Positions 52,392 to 61,758 of a stretch of DNA of 64,000 bases are shown in pieces (within the stretch, counting starts at the first letter, position 1; the number at the start of each line of letters is the position of its first letter). Under the pieces are notes generated by a model. That model was given only the letters and a program-made list of their open reading frames with translations. It was not told the DNA's origin and made no database searches. Source of the stretch: Burkholderia paludis. GTDB lineage: Bacteria; Pseudomonadota; Gammaproteobacteria; Burkholderiales; Burkholderiaceae. The DNA lies in the NCBI RefSeq assembly GCF_000732615.1, contig NZ_JPGL01000045.1:1-64000 (forward strand), written 5' to 3'. Made by a program: the position numbers and the translations under genes.

Positions 52392-54769
52392 TGCCAGAAC
52401 TTCCACCAGCGCTTGTTCGGCGCGGCCGCCGCGCCCGCCCCCGCCGGCGCGCCGGCCTCGCGGATCCGCTGCTTGATCATGTCCACGTTCAGGTCGGTCG
52501 GTTCGGCCGATTGCCGGTTGAGGACCAGCACGCGCTCGTAGAAATACTTCACGTCCGGCTGGCGGCCCAGTCCGTACGCCGCGTCGGCCGCCGCGGTCAG
52601 CACGCCGAGGTCGTTCGATGCGTCGGCCTGCGCCCGCGCGGCGTCGTACAGCGCCGCCGCCTGGTCCGCGTGAGACTCCGACATGTAGGTGACGAACACG
52701 AATCGCGCCACGAGCGCATCGTCGGGCAAACGGTCGTCGAGCTGATCGTGTTCGCGCTGCCAGCCGACCAGGCGCTCGAGCCAGATCGGCAATTCGTTGC
52801 TGCGCTCGACGCGGTACAGCGCCCGCACCACGTCGCACACGTACCAGTTCGGATCGTGCCGGCTGTAACCGTATTCGGCAGCGTAATGCCACAGCTGCTC
52901 GGCGGCCTCGAGCATCTCGTCATCCTTGCCCTGGCGCGAGAGCGCGTAGCGGACCCCGTCGTAATGCTCGGCAAACGAGCTCGCCGCGATCCCGTTGCGA
53001 TGCAGTACCAGCGCCTCGTCGAAACGCTCCTGGCCGCGATAGAGAATCGCGAGGTTGTTGCAGAGCATCGAATACAGGTGCGCACAGGCATCGTACGGAT
53101 GCCCGTTGCCGGTCTCGAAGAAATGCTCCATGCTCGCGCGGCCCTGCTCGTAGACGGCGATCCGCATGCGCTCGAGATCCGCGCGCACCGGGGCCTGCTC
53201 CGCCGCCGGCAGTGCGTCGATCGCCTCCTCGGCCGCGTCGTCGATCGCACCGGCGAACCCGTAGCTCCACAATCCGCTGGGCAGCGACGGCGGCGGCAGT
53301 TTCATCGCGGCGGCGACGCCCAGCGCGCGGATGCACGCTTCGGTCAGCGCGAACGTGGTGCGGTTGTCGACCATCTCGCCTTCCTGCGCGGCCGCGAGCA
53401 GGCGCGCGGCCTGGGTCGTCGCGTCGATACGGCCGGTTTCGCCGTCGTAGACCGCGGCGAGCCGCGCGATCCACGGATGGTCCGGCACGCGCCGCCGCGC
53501 GACCTCGCACGCGGCATCGGCCACCGCGTAGCGCGCGTCGTCGCCTTCGAGCGAGCCGAGCGCGGCGAAGATCTCGCCGTGCGCCGGCGAGCGCGCGGCC
53601 AGCGCATCGGGTTGCTCCGCGCCGAGTTCGACGAGCCGCTCGAAGGTCGGCTCGAAGCCGGCCGCGCGCATCGCGCACAGCGGCCACCAGACCGACGTAT
53701 CGGACGGCTCGGCCAGGCGTGCGTGGATGATGTGCCCGACCCGGTCGAGCATGCTGCTTTCGACCTGGTACACGTGGAAGAACGCGCGCCGCCCGGCGTC
53801 GTCGAAACGGCCGGCCTCGAGCAGCCACGGCAGTTCGTATTCGATGAAGTCGTCGCTGCCGTCCGACTCGAGGCTGTGACGCGCCATCTCGCAGCGGGCA
53901 AGCGCGCCGTCGAGATCGCCCTGCGCGTGCGCCGCCCGCGCGTCGAGCCGCGCCAGCCGCACCTCGGTCTCGCGCCGCGGCGGCGGCGTCCAGCCGGCGA
54001 CAAGCGCCTCGACGGCCCGGCGTATCGTCGCGCACTGCAGCGGCGCGAGCTCGATCATCGCGTTGCCGACCCGCAGCCAGTCGTCGACGTCGATGTCCTG
54101 GTCCGCCCCGGCCGATGCGACGGCCGCCACCGCGGCCTCGGCCGCCGCGCGCGCCTCGTCGTTCCGGCCGAGACGCCGCAGCGCCCACGCCCGCAGGCAT
54201 TGCCGGTTCGCCTCGTCCGATGCGCGGAACGCGGCGCGCTCGGCGATCGCGCCGCACAGCACGTGCCGCAGTTCGACCGCGTCGAGCGCGTGCTCGGCAT
54301 GATCGTATTCCAGCGTATCGAGAATGCGTGCGCGCACGTAGCGCCCGGCATCGAGCGTCGGCGACGCGAGCACGATGTCGCGCATCTGGCCGATCTCGTG
54401 CGACACGGCGTCGTTCTCGCCCAGGTGCCGGGCGATCTGCAGCCGGTACAGCGCGAGTTGCATGCGGATATCGGGCTGCACGTCGGGCTGCGCGGCGTCG
54501 TGTACGCCCGTGCCGTCGTCGTCGATCACGGCGCGCGCGGCAGCCGGATCGCCGGCGTGCATCCAGAGCGCATGCAGGCGCGCGATCGCGTCGAGCGAAT
54601 CGGCGCGCAACGGCTGGGCGCGCAAGCGGGCCGCAAGGTCGCTCGCGCGGCTCGAGTCGCTTTCCTCGAGATCGGCTTCGAGCCGGTCCATCAGGGTGTC
54701 GAGGGGCTGGCCCGTCAAGGGCATCGTGGTTGTATCGATATTGGTATTGGTATTGGCGCTGGGAGTCAT
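52388..54769 (-). CDS. 793-residue helical-repeat (TPR-like) protein of unknown function
   Basis: A large soluble protein, first gene of the three-gene operon. It is almost entirely alpha-helical with TPR-like spacing (LRAWALRRLGRNDEARAAAE; LCNNLAILYRGQERFDEALV; ALYDAARAQADASNDLGVLT). The N-terminus is low-complexity (NTNTNIDTTTMP, coded by an imperfect 6-bp repeat). The C-terminus is short and basic-aromatic (NKRWWKFWQ). ATG 54769 has GGAGAAG upstream; ATG 54832 is in frame but unlikely. No enzyme motif seen. It probably acts as a scaffold for the PcfJ-like and DUF1266 partners. Confidence 0.72.
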   Translation of the reverse strand: MTPSANTNTNIDTTTMPLTGQPLDTLMDRLEADLEESDSSRASDLAARLRAQPLRADSLDAIARLHALWMHAGDPAAARAVIDDDGTGVHDAAQPDVQPDIRMQLALYRLQIARHLGENDAVSHEIGQMRDIVLASPTLDAGRYVRARILDTLEYDHAEHALDAVELRHVLCGAIAERAAFRASDEANRQCLRAWALRRLGRNDEARAAAEAAVAAVASAGADQDIDVDDWLRVGNAMIELAPLQCATIRRAVEALVAGWTPPPRRETEVRLARLDARAAHAQGDLDGALARCEMARHSLESDGSDDFIEYELPWLLEAGRFDDAGRRAFFHVYQVESSMLDRVGHIIHARLAEPSDTSVWWPLCAMRAAGFEPTFERLVELGAEQPDALAARSPAHGEIFAALGSLEGDDARYAVADAACEVARRRVPDHPWIARLAAVYDGETGRIDATTQAARLLAAAQEGEMVDNRTTFALTEACIRALGVAAAMKLPPPSLPSGLWSYGFAGAIDDAAEEAIDALPAAEQAPVRADLERMRIAVYEQGRASMEHFFETGNGHPYDACAHLYSMLCNNLAILYRGQERFDEALVLHRNGIAASSFAEHYDGVRYALSRQGKDDEMLEAAEQLWHYAAEYGYSRHDPNWYVCDVVRALYRVERSNELPIWLERLVGWQREHDQLDDRLPDDALVARFVFVTYMSESHADQAAALYDAARAQADASNDLGVLTAAADAAYGLGRQPDVKYFYERVLVLNRQSAEPTDLNVDMIKQRIREAGAPAGAGAAAAPNKRWWKFWQ

Positions 54770-54925
54770 CGACTTCTCCGTCTCGGAATCGCGATAGCTT
54801 ATCAGGAGACGGACGGGTCGCGGCCTCGTCATTCGCGCCGGCCGGCGTTACGATCTCGTTCTTCACTCCCGGACCCGCTCGATACGCACGGCGCATCGAC
54901 CGGTCCTGCCCGACGCGGAACACGC

Positions 54926-55717
54926 ATGAACCTGACCTTGCAGGATGTCGCATGGCACCGGTCGGTCGGGCGGCTCATCGAGTCGCTCGACCGGCCGGGC
55001 TTCTGGCTCGCCCTGATCCGGCTGATCGAGGAATACGTCGCGGTCGACAGCTGGGTCGCGCTGACGTTCGGCGACGGCCGCCCGCTGGTGCTCGCCGAAT
55101 GCCCGTACGAAGGCGGCGGCCCCGATCCGCTGTTCCGCGACTACGTGCAGGGCCTGTACCAGCTCGACCCGTTCTACATCGCGAACCGCGACGCGCCGAG
55201 GAGCGGCCTGTTCCGGCTGTCCGACGTCGCGCCCGAATGCTTTCGCGACACCGAGTACTACACGCTCTATTTCACGCACAACGTCGTCGAGGACGAGGTG
55301 CAGTTCAACGTCGTGCTCGACGACGCGCGCACGCTGTGCCTGTCGCTCGGCAGCAAGCGGCGCTTCAGCCCCGAACAGGTTGCGCTGCTCGACCTGATCC
55401 GGCCGTGGGTGGCCGGGCTGATGCGGCAGCGGCTGGCATTCGAGCCGGCGTGCGCCGAGCACGGGCCGTCGCGCCGGCCCGGCGCGCACGACGGCTTCGA
55501 GCAGGCGATGGCGCGGCTCGGCACGCCGCTCACCGCCCGCGAACTCGACGTGATCCGGCTGATCCTGAGCGGCCGGTCGAACAAGGAAGTCGCGAACAAG
55601 CTGGCGATTTCAGCGGAAACGGTCAAGGTGCACCGGCGCAACATCTACGGGAAGCTCGCGATCAATTCGCAGTCCGAGCTGTTTTCGCTGTTCCTCAACG
55701 CGCAGGCCGGCGGATGA
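54926..55717 (+). CDS. LuxR-family (GerE-type HTH) transcriptional regulator
   Basis: A 263-residue regulator. Residues about 200-255 form the LuxR HTH (PLTARELDVIRLILSGRSNK; EVANKLAISAETVKVHRRNI). The N-terminal 180 residues are a sensor with no autoinducer-domain signature that I can place; it starts MNLTLQDVAWHRSVGRLIES. Divergent from the 793-residue repeat protein across about 155 bp, so a candidate regulator of that operon. Confidence 0.85.
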   Translation: MNLTLQDVAWHRSVGRLIESLDRPGFWLALIRLIEEYVAVDSWVALTFGDGRPLVLAECPYEGGGPDPLFRDYVQGLYQLDPFYIANRDAPRSGLFRLSDVAPECFRDTEYYTLYFTHNVVEDEVQFNVVLDDARTLCLSLGSKRRFSPEQVALLDLIRPWVAGLMRQRLAFEPACAEHGPSRRPGAHDGFEQAMARLGTPLTARELDVIRLILSGRSNKEVANKLAISAETVKVHRRNIYGKLAINSQSELFSLFLNAQAGG

Positions 55718-55762
55718 CGCACGGCCCGTCCGGGCCGCGCCGCCTCCGCCCCGCGCGGCGCA

Positions 55763-57589
55763 TCACGCCGGCGTCGTGCCGGCCGCCGGACGCGCGAGCT
55801 TGAATTCGCCGACCGTCTGCGCGAGCCGCGCCGCCTGCTCGCGCAGCAGCGCCGCGGCCGCGGCGGACTCCTCGACGAGCGCCGCGTTCTGCTGCGTCGC
55901 GTGATCGAGTTGCGACACCGCCTGGTTCACCTGCGCGAGCCCGGTGCTCTGCTCGTTCGCGGCAACCGTCATTTCCGCGATCACGCTCGAAATGCCGCGC
56001 ACGCCCTCGACGATCTCGTCCATCGTCGCGCCGGCCGTCTGCACGAGCCCCGACCCGCCCTCGATCTTGTCGACCGACGCCTCGATCAGCTGCTTGATTT
56101 CCTTCGCGGCCTGCGCGCTGCGCTGCGCGAGCGTGCGCACCTCGCCCGCGACGACCGCGAAGCCCCGCCCGTGCTCGTTCGCGCGCGCCGCCTCCACGGC
56201 CGCGTTCAACGCGAGGATATTGGTCTGGAACGCGATGCCGTCGATCACGCCGATGATGTTCGAGATTTCGGTCGAGGCCGCCGTGATCTCGCTCATCGTC
56301 GCGACCACCCGGCTCACCACCTCGCCGCCGCGCATCGCCACGCCCGACGCCGATTCCGCGAGCCGGTTCACCTGCGTCGCCGCATCGGCCGAGTTGCGTG
56401 CGGTGCCGGCGATCTCCTCGAGCGCCGCCGCCGTCTCCTGCAGGCTCGACGCCGCATGCTCGGTGCGGCTCGACAGATCCTGGTTGCCCTGCGCGATCTC
56501 CGCGCTCGCGACGCTCACGGATTCGCTGAAGCCGCGGATCTCCAGCAGGATCGCGCCGATCTTCTCCGCAAACACGTTGAACGCGCGCGCGATCTGCGCG
56601 GCTTCGTCGTCGCCGTCCGCCTGCAGCCGCTTCGTCAGGTCGCCGCTGCCGCTCGCGACGTCGGTCAGCGCGTCGCGCACCAGCAGCACGCGCCGGAACG
56701 CCGCGTTCGTCAGCGCGCCGACGAGCGCGGCCGCGATGCAGGCCACGATCACGATGGCCACGAGCGTCGTCGTCGCCACGGCCCGCATGCCGGCCGTCAC
56801 GTCCGCCTGGTCGAGCGCCATCACGAGCGACCAGTCGGTACCGGCGATCGTGCGGGCGCGCAGCAGCTTGGTCACGCCGTCCACCTCGACCGCCACCGGC
56901 TCGGTCACGGTCTGCAGCCCGGCGAGACGCTCGGGCGTCAGCGCCGGCGACAGCTCCGTGGCCGGTTTCATGATCAGGTCCGTCTTCGCGCCGGCGATGA
57001 GGCGCCCGCTGCGGTCGACCAGGAACGCGAAACTCGCGGGCGTCGGATGCATCGACGCGACGATCGCGCTGGCGCGCTCCAGGTAGAGGCTCGCCGCCAG
57101 CACGCCCTTCAGCGCGCCGCCCCGGACGACCGGCGCCGCGAACGCGAACGCCGGCTTGCCGGTCGTCGCATCGCGGTACAGCGCGGTGACGACCAGCCGG
57201 CCGGCGTCGACGGCCTGCCGGTACCACGGCCGCGCGGTCGGATCGTATCCGGGCGCAAGCGGGACGTTCGAGAACGCGGTGCGGTCCGGCAGGCCGAGCG
57301 TCAGCACCTGGAAGCCGCCCGACTTGCCGAGCAGCGTCAGCGCCGGCACCGGATCGCCTTCGCCGACCGCCAGCGTGTCCGCGAGCGCCTGGGTCTGCTG
57401 CGCCCGGCTCGCGATCCACTCGTCGAGCGCCAGCGCATGGCCGGCCAGAACCGACTGCAGGTTCCGGTCGATGGTTTCGTCGTTGTGGCGCTTGACGACC
57501 TCGTAGACGAGGCCTCCCGTGACGGCGAGCGCCGTGACGACGATGGCGACGCAAGTTGCCAGGATTCGGGTGCGAATGGATGACAGCAT
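55763..57589 (-). CDS. Methyl-accepting chemotaxis protein with periplasmic Cache sensor
   Basis: A 608-residue chemoreceptor. First membrane helix about residues 8-28, then a double-Cache-like periplasmic domain (DPTARPWYRQAVDAGRLVVT; FLVDRSGRLIAGA), a second helix near VATTTLVAIVIVACIAAALV, a HAMP domain and the signalling domain. The signalling tip reads FQTNILALNAAVEAARANEH and GRGFAVVAGEVRTLAQRSAQ. No C-terminal CheR-docking pentapeptide. The RPWY stretch suits dCache domains that bind small ligands such as amino acids; ligand not predicted. Confidence 0.93.
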   Translation of the reverse strand: MLSSIRTRILATCVAIVVTALAVTGGLVYEVVKRHNDETIDRNLQSVLAGHALALDEWIASRAQQTQALADTLAVGEGDPVPALTLLGKSGGFQVLTLGLPDRTAFSNVPLAPGYDPTARPWYRQAVDAGRLVVTALYRDATTGKPAFAFAAPVVRGGALKGVLAASLYLERASAIVASMHPTPASFAFLVDRSGRLIAGAKTDLIMKPATELSPALTPERLAGLQTVTEPVAVEVDGVTKLLRARTIAGTDWSLVMALDQADVTAGMRAVATTTLVAIVIVACIAAALVGALTNAAFRRVLLVRDALTDVASGSGDLTKRLQADGDDEAAQIARAFNVFAEKIGAILLEIRGFSESVSVASAEIAQGNQDLSSRTEHAASSLQETAAALEEIAGTARNSADAATQVNRLAESASGVAMRGGEVVSRVVATMSEITAASTEISNIIGVIDGIAFQTNILALNAAVEAARANEHGRGFAVVAGEVRTLAQRSAQAAKEIKQLIEASVDKIEGGSGLVQTAGATMDEIVEGVRGISSVIAEMTVAANEQSTGLAQVNQAVSQLDHATQQNAALVEESAAAAALLREQAARLAQTVGEFKLARPAAGTTPA

Positions 57590-57855
57590 GGTGACGGCGA
57601 TCTCCGGTTGCGCGTTGTTATCGAACAGTCAAATGAGTACGCAAACGGATTTAACGACCTGCCGCCCCGCGACTTGAGGTTTGACAGGTCAGACCACTCA
57701 AAAAAAGTGGATGCTCCCGGCCACGGCCCCGGGAATCAATACCCCCGACGGGTTAACACGCCGGCAGGATGGGAAACCGGCGGGATCGGCGCATACTGGG
57801 CCCTCCTTGCCCACCCCTTCCGGCGCCCCGGCGACCGGCCCCAGCGACATCGCCC

Positions 57856-58677
57856 ATGAAACTGAAGCTCGACATCGTCCAGCTCGCCGGCCGCGACGGC
57901 GACACGCACTACAACCTGCAGCGCACGCTCGAGGCGATCGCGACCTGCGCGCCCGGCACCGACATCGTGATGTTTCCTGAAGCGCAACTCACCGGCTTCC
58001 TCGATCCGTCGAACCTCGCCGAAGTCGCCGAGCCGCTCGACGGCCCGAGCGTCGGCGCGGTCATCGCGGCCGCCCGTGCACGCGACGTCGCGGTCGTGGT
58101 CGGGCTGATCGAGAACGACGGCGGCCGCTTCTACAACACGACCGTGTTCGTCACGCCGGACGGCGTCGCGCTGCGCTACCGCAAGACGCACCTGTGGGTC
58201 AGCGAGCGTGGCGTCGTGCTGCCCGGCGACCGCTACGCGACGCTCGAGTGGCGCGGCGTGCGGATCGGCCTGCTGATCTGCTACGACAGCGAATTCCCCG
58301 AAACCCGCCGCGCGCTTGCCGCCCTCGGCGCACAGGCGATCCTCGTGACCGACGGCAACATGGAACCGTACCGCTACGTCCACCGCACGTCGGCAACGGC
58401 GCGCGCGATGGAGAACCAGGTGTTCACGGTCGTGGCCAATCGGGTGGGCGGAAGCGCGCACGATGTCGTGTTCGCCGGCGGCAGCCTCGCGGCCGATCCG
58501 TTCGGCAACCTGATCTTCGAAGCCGGCGCTGCCGAATCGCGCCATGCGGTCGAACTCGATTTCGACCAGCTCGCCGCGGCGCGCGCCGTCTACGACTATC
58601 GCGACGACCAGCGCCTGCACATCGCCGGCGAACGCATCGAGCACGCGGACGGGCGCCGCGAACTGCTGATTCCGTGA
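57856..58677 (+). CDS. Carbon-nitrogen hydrolase (nitrilase superfamily amidase)
   Basis: A 273-residue enzyme with the Glu-Lys-Cys triad: Glu42 (IVMFPEAQLTGF), Lys110 (RYRKTHLWVSERGVVLPG) and Cys142 (GLLICYDSEFPETRRAL). It belongs to the amidase/carbamoylase branch rather than true nitrilases. Substrate unknown; such enzymes often hydrolyse omega-amides or carbamoyl-polyamines. Stands alone between a chemoreceptor and a non-coding stretch. Confidence 0.88.
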   Translation: MKLKLDIVQLAGRDGDTHYNLQRTLEAIATCAPGTDIVMFPEAQLTGFLDPSNLAEVAEPLDGPSVGAVIAAARARDVAVVVGLIENDGGRFYNTTVFVTPDGVALRYRKTHLWVSERGVVLPGDRYATLEWRGVRIGLLICYDSEFPETRRALAALGAQAILVTDGNMEPYRYVHRTSATARAMENQVFTVVANRVGGSAHDVVFAGGSLAADPFGNLIFEAGAAESRHAVELDFDQLAAARAVYDYRDDQRLHIAGERIEHADGRRELLIP

Positions 58678-59022
58678 CGGACCCCGGCCGGCGCCGGGCG
58701 GCAACGCCCGCCGTCACGCCGGTCAAGTCGGGCACGTCGACCGCCGGCAGCGCCGAACCGGCCGGCCTGGCGTTGCCGTGCGCGCCGGGCGCGAGCGAGC
58801 GCATGACGCGGCCGCCGAGCGCATCGCGCACCATGCCATTGAATGCGCCGAGCGCCGGCAATCCAATTCATCACGCACGGCATCGCCGCGCACGATGCCC
58901 GCGAGCCATTGCTTCGCCGCCTGCACATCCGGATTCCAGATGCGTGCGCAGACGATCGGAATGATGCGGAACGGCGCACGTGAAGCACACGCCCTGACGG
59001 AAAACGGCGGTGCGCCCGGCGC
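58678..59022. other. Gene-poor stretch, possible gene remnant on the minus strand
   Basis: No intact gene. On the minus strand, about 58860-58975 reads as a protein-like run (APFRIIPIVCARIWNPDVQA, then AKQWLAGIVRGDAV), but it has no proper start or continuation. It could be the worn C-terminus of a lost gene. The region also serves as the 3' flank of the amidase gene. Confidence 0.35.
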
Positions 59023-59607
59023 TTACTCGGCGGCCGGATCGATCTGCAGCGATTCGCCGATCGCATAGAAACTGCCGCCCGCGATGTAATGCAGGCTGCG
59101 CAGCTCGGGATCGGCCGACTCGAAATGCCAGTGGCCGTCGCGAAACACGCGCGTATCCGACCACGCCGCGACCACCTCGCCGATGAACAGGTCGTAGGCC
59201 TGCTGGTTGTGCGGCTCGGGAATCAGCCGGCACGCGAGCCAGGCCGAGCAGCCGGCGACGAACGGCAGGTCGTGGCCTTCGATGTCGAACAGCGTGACGC
59301 CCGCGTCGCTCAGCTTGGTCGGCCGCTCCGCGAGACTGTGGCTGCCGACCGCGTGCGTCAGCCGGATTTGCGCGGCCGTCGGCACCTGGATCACGAACAT
59401 GCCGCTGCGCTCGACGAACTCGCGCGTCTTCGCGGACTTGTCGAGCACGACCGTCAGCTTCGGCGGCATGAAATCCAGCCCGCACGCCCACGCGGCAGCC
59501 ATCACGTTGTCGACGCCGTCGTGACGGGCCGATACGAGCACGGTCGGGCCGTGATTGACAAGGCGGTAGGCTTTCTTCAGCTCCACCGGAGCGATGTGAC
59601 GGTCCAT
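59023..59607 (-). CDS. Flavin reductase family (FMN-binding split barrel) protein
   Basis: A 194-residue protein beginning MDRHIAPVELKKAYRLVNHG, then PTVLVSARHDGVDNVMAAAW and PPKLTVVLDKSAKTREFVER, the usual opening blocks of the flavin-reductase-like family that binds FMN. It includes FVIQVPTAAQIRLTHAVGSH. ATG 59607 has AAGGAA upstream. Downstream of the VOC gene on the same strand; they may form one operon under the divergent LysR regulator. Redox partner unknown. Confidence 0.85.
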   Translation of the reverse strand: MDRHIAPVELKKAYRLVNHGPTVLVSARHDGVDNVMAAAWACGLDFMPPKLTVVLDKSAKTREFVERSGMFVIQVPTAAQIRLTHAVGSHSLAERPTKLSDAGVTLFDIEGHDLPFVAGCSAWLACRLIPEPHNQQAYDLFIGEVVAAWSDTRVFRDGHWHFESADPELRSLHYIAGGSFYAIGESLQIDPAAE

Positions 59608-59731
59608 ACGGGTTCCTTGGAGAACGGCGCGCACGGCGGGGTGCCGTGCGGCGCGACGCCGGCCCGCGCGCCTGTGCGCGGCGCGGCCGAAGCCGGCATT
59701 CTCGCACCCAACTTCGATCGGCGCAGCGCGG

Positions 59732-60157
59732 TTACTTCGCGAACAGTTGGCCGATGTCGCGGAACGCCTTGAATTCGAGCGCATTGCCGCACGGATCGAA
59801 GAGGAACATCGTCGCCTGTTCGCCGACCTGCCCCTGGAACCGCACGTACGGCTCGATCACGAACGTCACGCCGAACGACCTCAGCCGCTCGGCCAGCGCT
59901 TCCCAGCTCGCCCAGTCGAGCACGATCCCGAAATGCGGCACCGGCACGTCGTGGCCGTCGACGGCATTCGTGTGCGCGCTTTCCTGCGACGCGGTCTTCG
60001 GATGCGCATGGATCACGAGCTGGTGCCCGTAGAAGTCGAAGTCGACCCATTGCGCGCTCGAACGCCCCTCCTCCAGCCCGAACACGCGGCCGTAGAAATC
60101 GCGCGCGGCCGGCAGGTCGTAGACCGGGATCGCCAGGTGAAACGGGGAAAGACCCAT
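59732..60157 (-). CDS. VOC family (glyoxalase/dioxygenase fold) protein
   Basis: A 141-residue single VOC unit. It begins MGLSPFHLAIPVYDLPAARD, with the metal-site His in FHLAIPV, a central His in HFGIVLDW and a closing Glu in FDPCGNALEFKAFRDI. That is the H-x-H-x-E pattern of dioxygenase-like VOC enzymes. ATG 60157 has GAGG upstream; ATG 60184 is less likely. Divergent from the LysR gene. Substrate unknown. Confidence 0.85.
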   Translation of the reverse strand: MGLSPFHLAIPVYDLPAARDFYGRVFGLEEGRSSAQWVDFDFYGHQLVIHAHPKTASQESAHTNAVDGHDVPVPHFGIVLDWASWEALAERLRSFGVTFVIEPYVRFQGQVGEQATMFLFDPCGNALEFKAFRDIGQLFAK

Positions 60158-60228
60158 GGTTGCCTCGTGATGGAACGCTCGCATGACGCGAGGACGGCAC
60201 CATGGTAGACAACGTCGAGCAAAAATAA

Positions 60229-60251
60229 AATCAATATATAGTTGGCTGATT
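60229..60251. promoter_or_regulatory. LysR-type dyad in the VOC/lysR divergent promoter
   Basis: AATCA (60229-60233) and TGATT (60247-60251) form a perfect inverted repeat with a 13-bp AT-rich spacer, 18 bp before the lysR start. Size and position suit an LysR recognition site. No binding data. Confidence 0.4.
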
Positions 60252-60269
60252 CACAAATGGAATCGATGA

Positions 60270-61169
60270 ATGATCCGCGAACTGAAAACCCTCGTCGCGG
60301 TCGCCCGGGAAGGCACGTTCGCGGCGGCCGGCAACCGCATCGGGCTGACGCAGGCGGCCGTGAGCGCGCAGATGCAGCGTCTCGAAGCCGAACTCGGCTT
60401 CGCGCTGTTCGACCGGCAGGGCCGCTCGGCGCGCCTGAACGAGAGGGGCCATCACGTGCTCGACCAGGCGCAGGCGCTGATCGGCCTGTACGAGAGCCTG
60501 AGCTCGACGGCCCCCGGCTCGCCGGCCGCCGTGCGCGTCACGATCGGCGCGATCGCGTCGGTGCAGAACGCCCTGCTGCCGGCCGCGCTCGCCGATTTCC
60601 ATCGCCGCCATCCGGCATGCCGCACGCGCGTGATACCGGGGCTGTCGATCGAACTGGTCAACCGGGTCGACGCGGGCGACATCGACATGGCCGCGATCAT
60701 CCGGCCGCCGTTCGCGCTGCAAAGCGACCTGCACTGGACGACGCTCGCGCAGGAGCCGTTCCGGCTCATCGTGCCGCGCGGCGTGACGGGCAAGGACTGG
60801 GCCGCGCTGCTGGCAAGCGAGCCGTTCGTCCGCTACGACCGCGCCTCGTTCGGCGGCCGCCAGGTCGATCGCTTCCTGAAGAAGATGCACATCGCGGTGC
60901 GCGACACATGCGAACTCGACGAGCTCGATGCGATCGTCAAGCTGGTCGAGCACGGCGTCGGCGTCGCGATCGTGCCGCAGACCGCCGCGTATCGCCGCTG
61001 GCCGGCGGGTGTGCGCGCGATCGATCTCGGGCGCCACACGTTCCACCGCGACATCGGGCTCGTGCATCGCGCGCCGCACGCGATGTCCGAGCCGGCGCAG
61101 GCGCTCGCGCGGCTGATCGAAGCGGCGGCGCGGCGGCGCGGGTCGCCGCGGGCCGCGAGGCCGGCGTAA
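60270..61169 (+). CDS. LysR-family transcriptional regulator
   Basis: A 299-residue regulator. HTH: MIRELKTLVAVAREGTFAAA, GNRIGLTQAAVSAQMQRLEA, ELGFALFDRQGRSARLNERG. The ligand-binding domain follows (VRVTIGAIASVQNALLPAAL; IPGLSIELVNRVDAGDIDMA). ATG 60270 gives the standard LysR N-terminus; ATG 60266 is in another frame. Divergent from the VOC and flavin-reductase genes, its probable targets. Confidence 0.9.
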   Translation: MIRELKTLVAVAREGTFAAAGNRIGLTQAAVSAQMQRLEAELGFALFDRQGRSARLNERGHHVLDQAQALIGLYESLSSTAPGSPAAVRVTIGAIASVQNALLPAALADFHRRHPACRTRVIPGLSIELVNRVDAGDIDMAAIIRPPFALQSDLHWTTLAQEPFRLIVPRGVTGKDWAALLASEPFVRYDRASFGGRQVDRFLKKMHIAVRDTCELDELDAIVKLVEHGVGVAIVPQTAAYRRWPAGVRAIDLGRHTFHRDIGLVHRAPHAMSEPAQALARLIEAAARRRGSPRAARPA

Positions 61170-61185
61170 GCGTGCGCGCCGCCGC

Positions 61186-61551
61186 TCAGCGCCGCCCGGC
61201 CGCCCAGTCGACGGCCGCGTCGAACAGCGCGATCCCGGCCGGCGACAGGGTCGCGAACGTGTCGTTGTCGAGGAAGAACATCACGCGGCGGGCCGGCGCG
61301 AGCGCTTCGCAGTCCATCGTCGCGCCCTTCTCGTACGCGAAGATCGCGGCCTTCCCGGCTTGGCCGTACACGGTTGCGATCGTGATCGCGCCGAGCCCCG
61401 GCTCGCCCCGGCTCATCGGCGCCTGCCTGCCGCACACGTTCGTCGCGCCGGCCGGCAGCCCGGCCGAGATCCGGTGCGGCGCATCGACGAGCCACAGGCA
61501 GCGCTCCTGGCCCGTTTCGCCGAAGTCGACGTCATGACGCTTGCCCGTCAT
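61186..61551 (-). pseudogene. Probable fragment of a GATase-like/ThuA-like domain protein
   Basis: A 121-residue open frame. Its second half (WLVDAPHRISAGLPAGATNV; AAIFAYEKGATMDCEALAPA; RRVMFFLDNDTFATLSPAGI; ALFDAAVDWA) looks like the last 100 residues of a larger secreted or GATase-like domain. In-frame codons just before the ATG also read as protein (GENDLLDDLA), but a stop lies at 61585-61587. The middle of such a domain seems to be missing. I think it is a decayed gene, though a short intact gene of unknown function cannot be excluded. Confidence 0.45.
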
Positions 61552-61758
61552 CGCGAGATCGTCGAGCAGGTCGTTTTCCCCAGGTCACGAGCGGCCCGGC
61601 ATCGCGGGCGCAGCCGGGCGCGCGGCGGCGCCGATATGTGAGACGGATGGAAACCATGATCGGGAAGTCGGTGGACGATGGGCCAGTGCTGCTTTCACTT
61701 CCCATGTCACGCGAACCTCGAAAAACAGCTCGGGCCGGCGTCGATTTTTTCGCCACGC

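Noticed and set aside
54725..54765. Repeat ttggta as a regulatory microsatellite
   Set aside because: It lies inside the coding start of the 793-residue protein and encodes its Asn-Thr run; only two to three imperfect copies.
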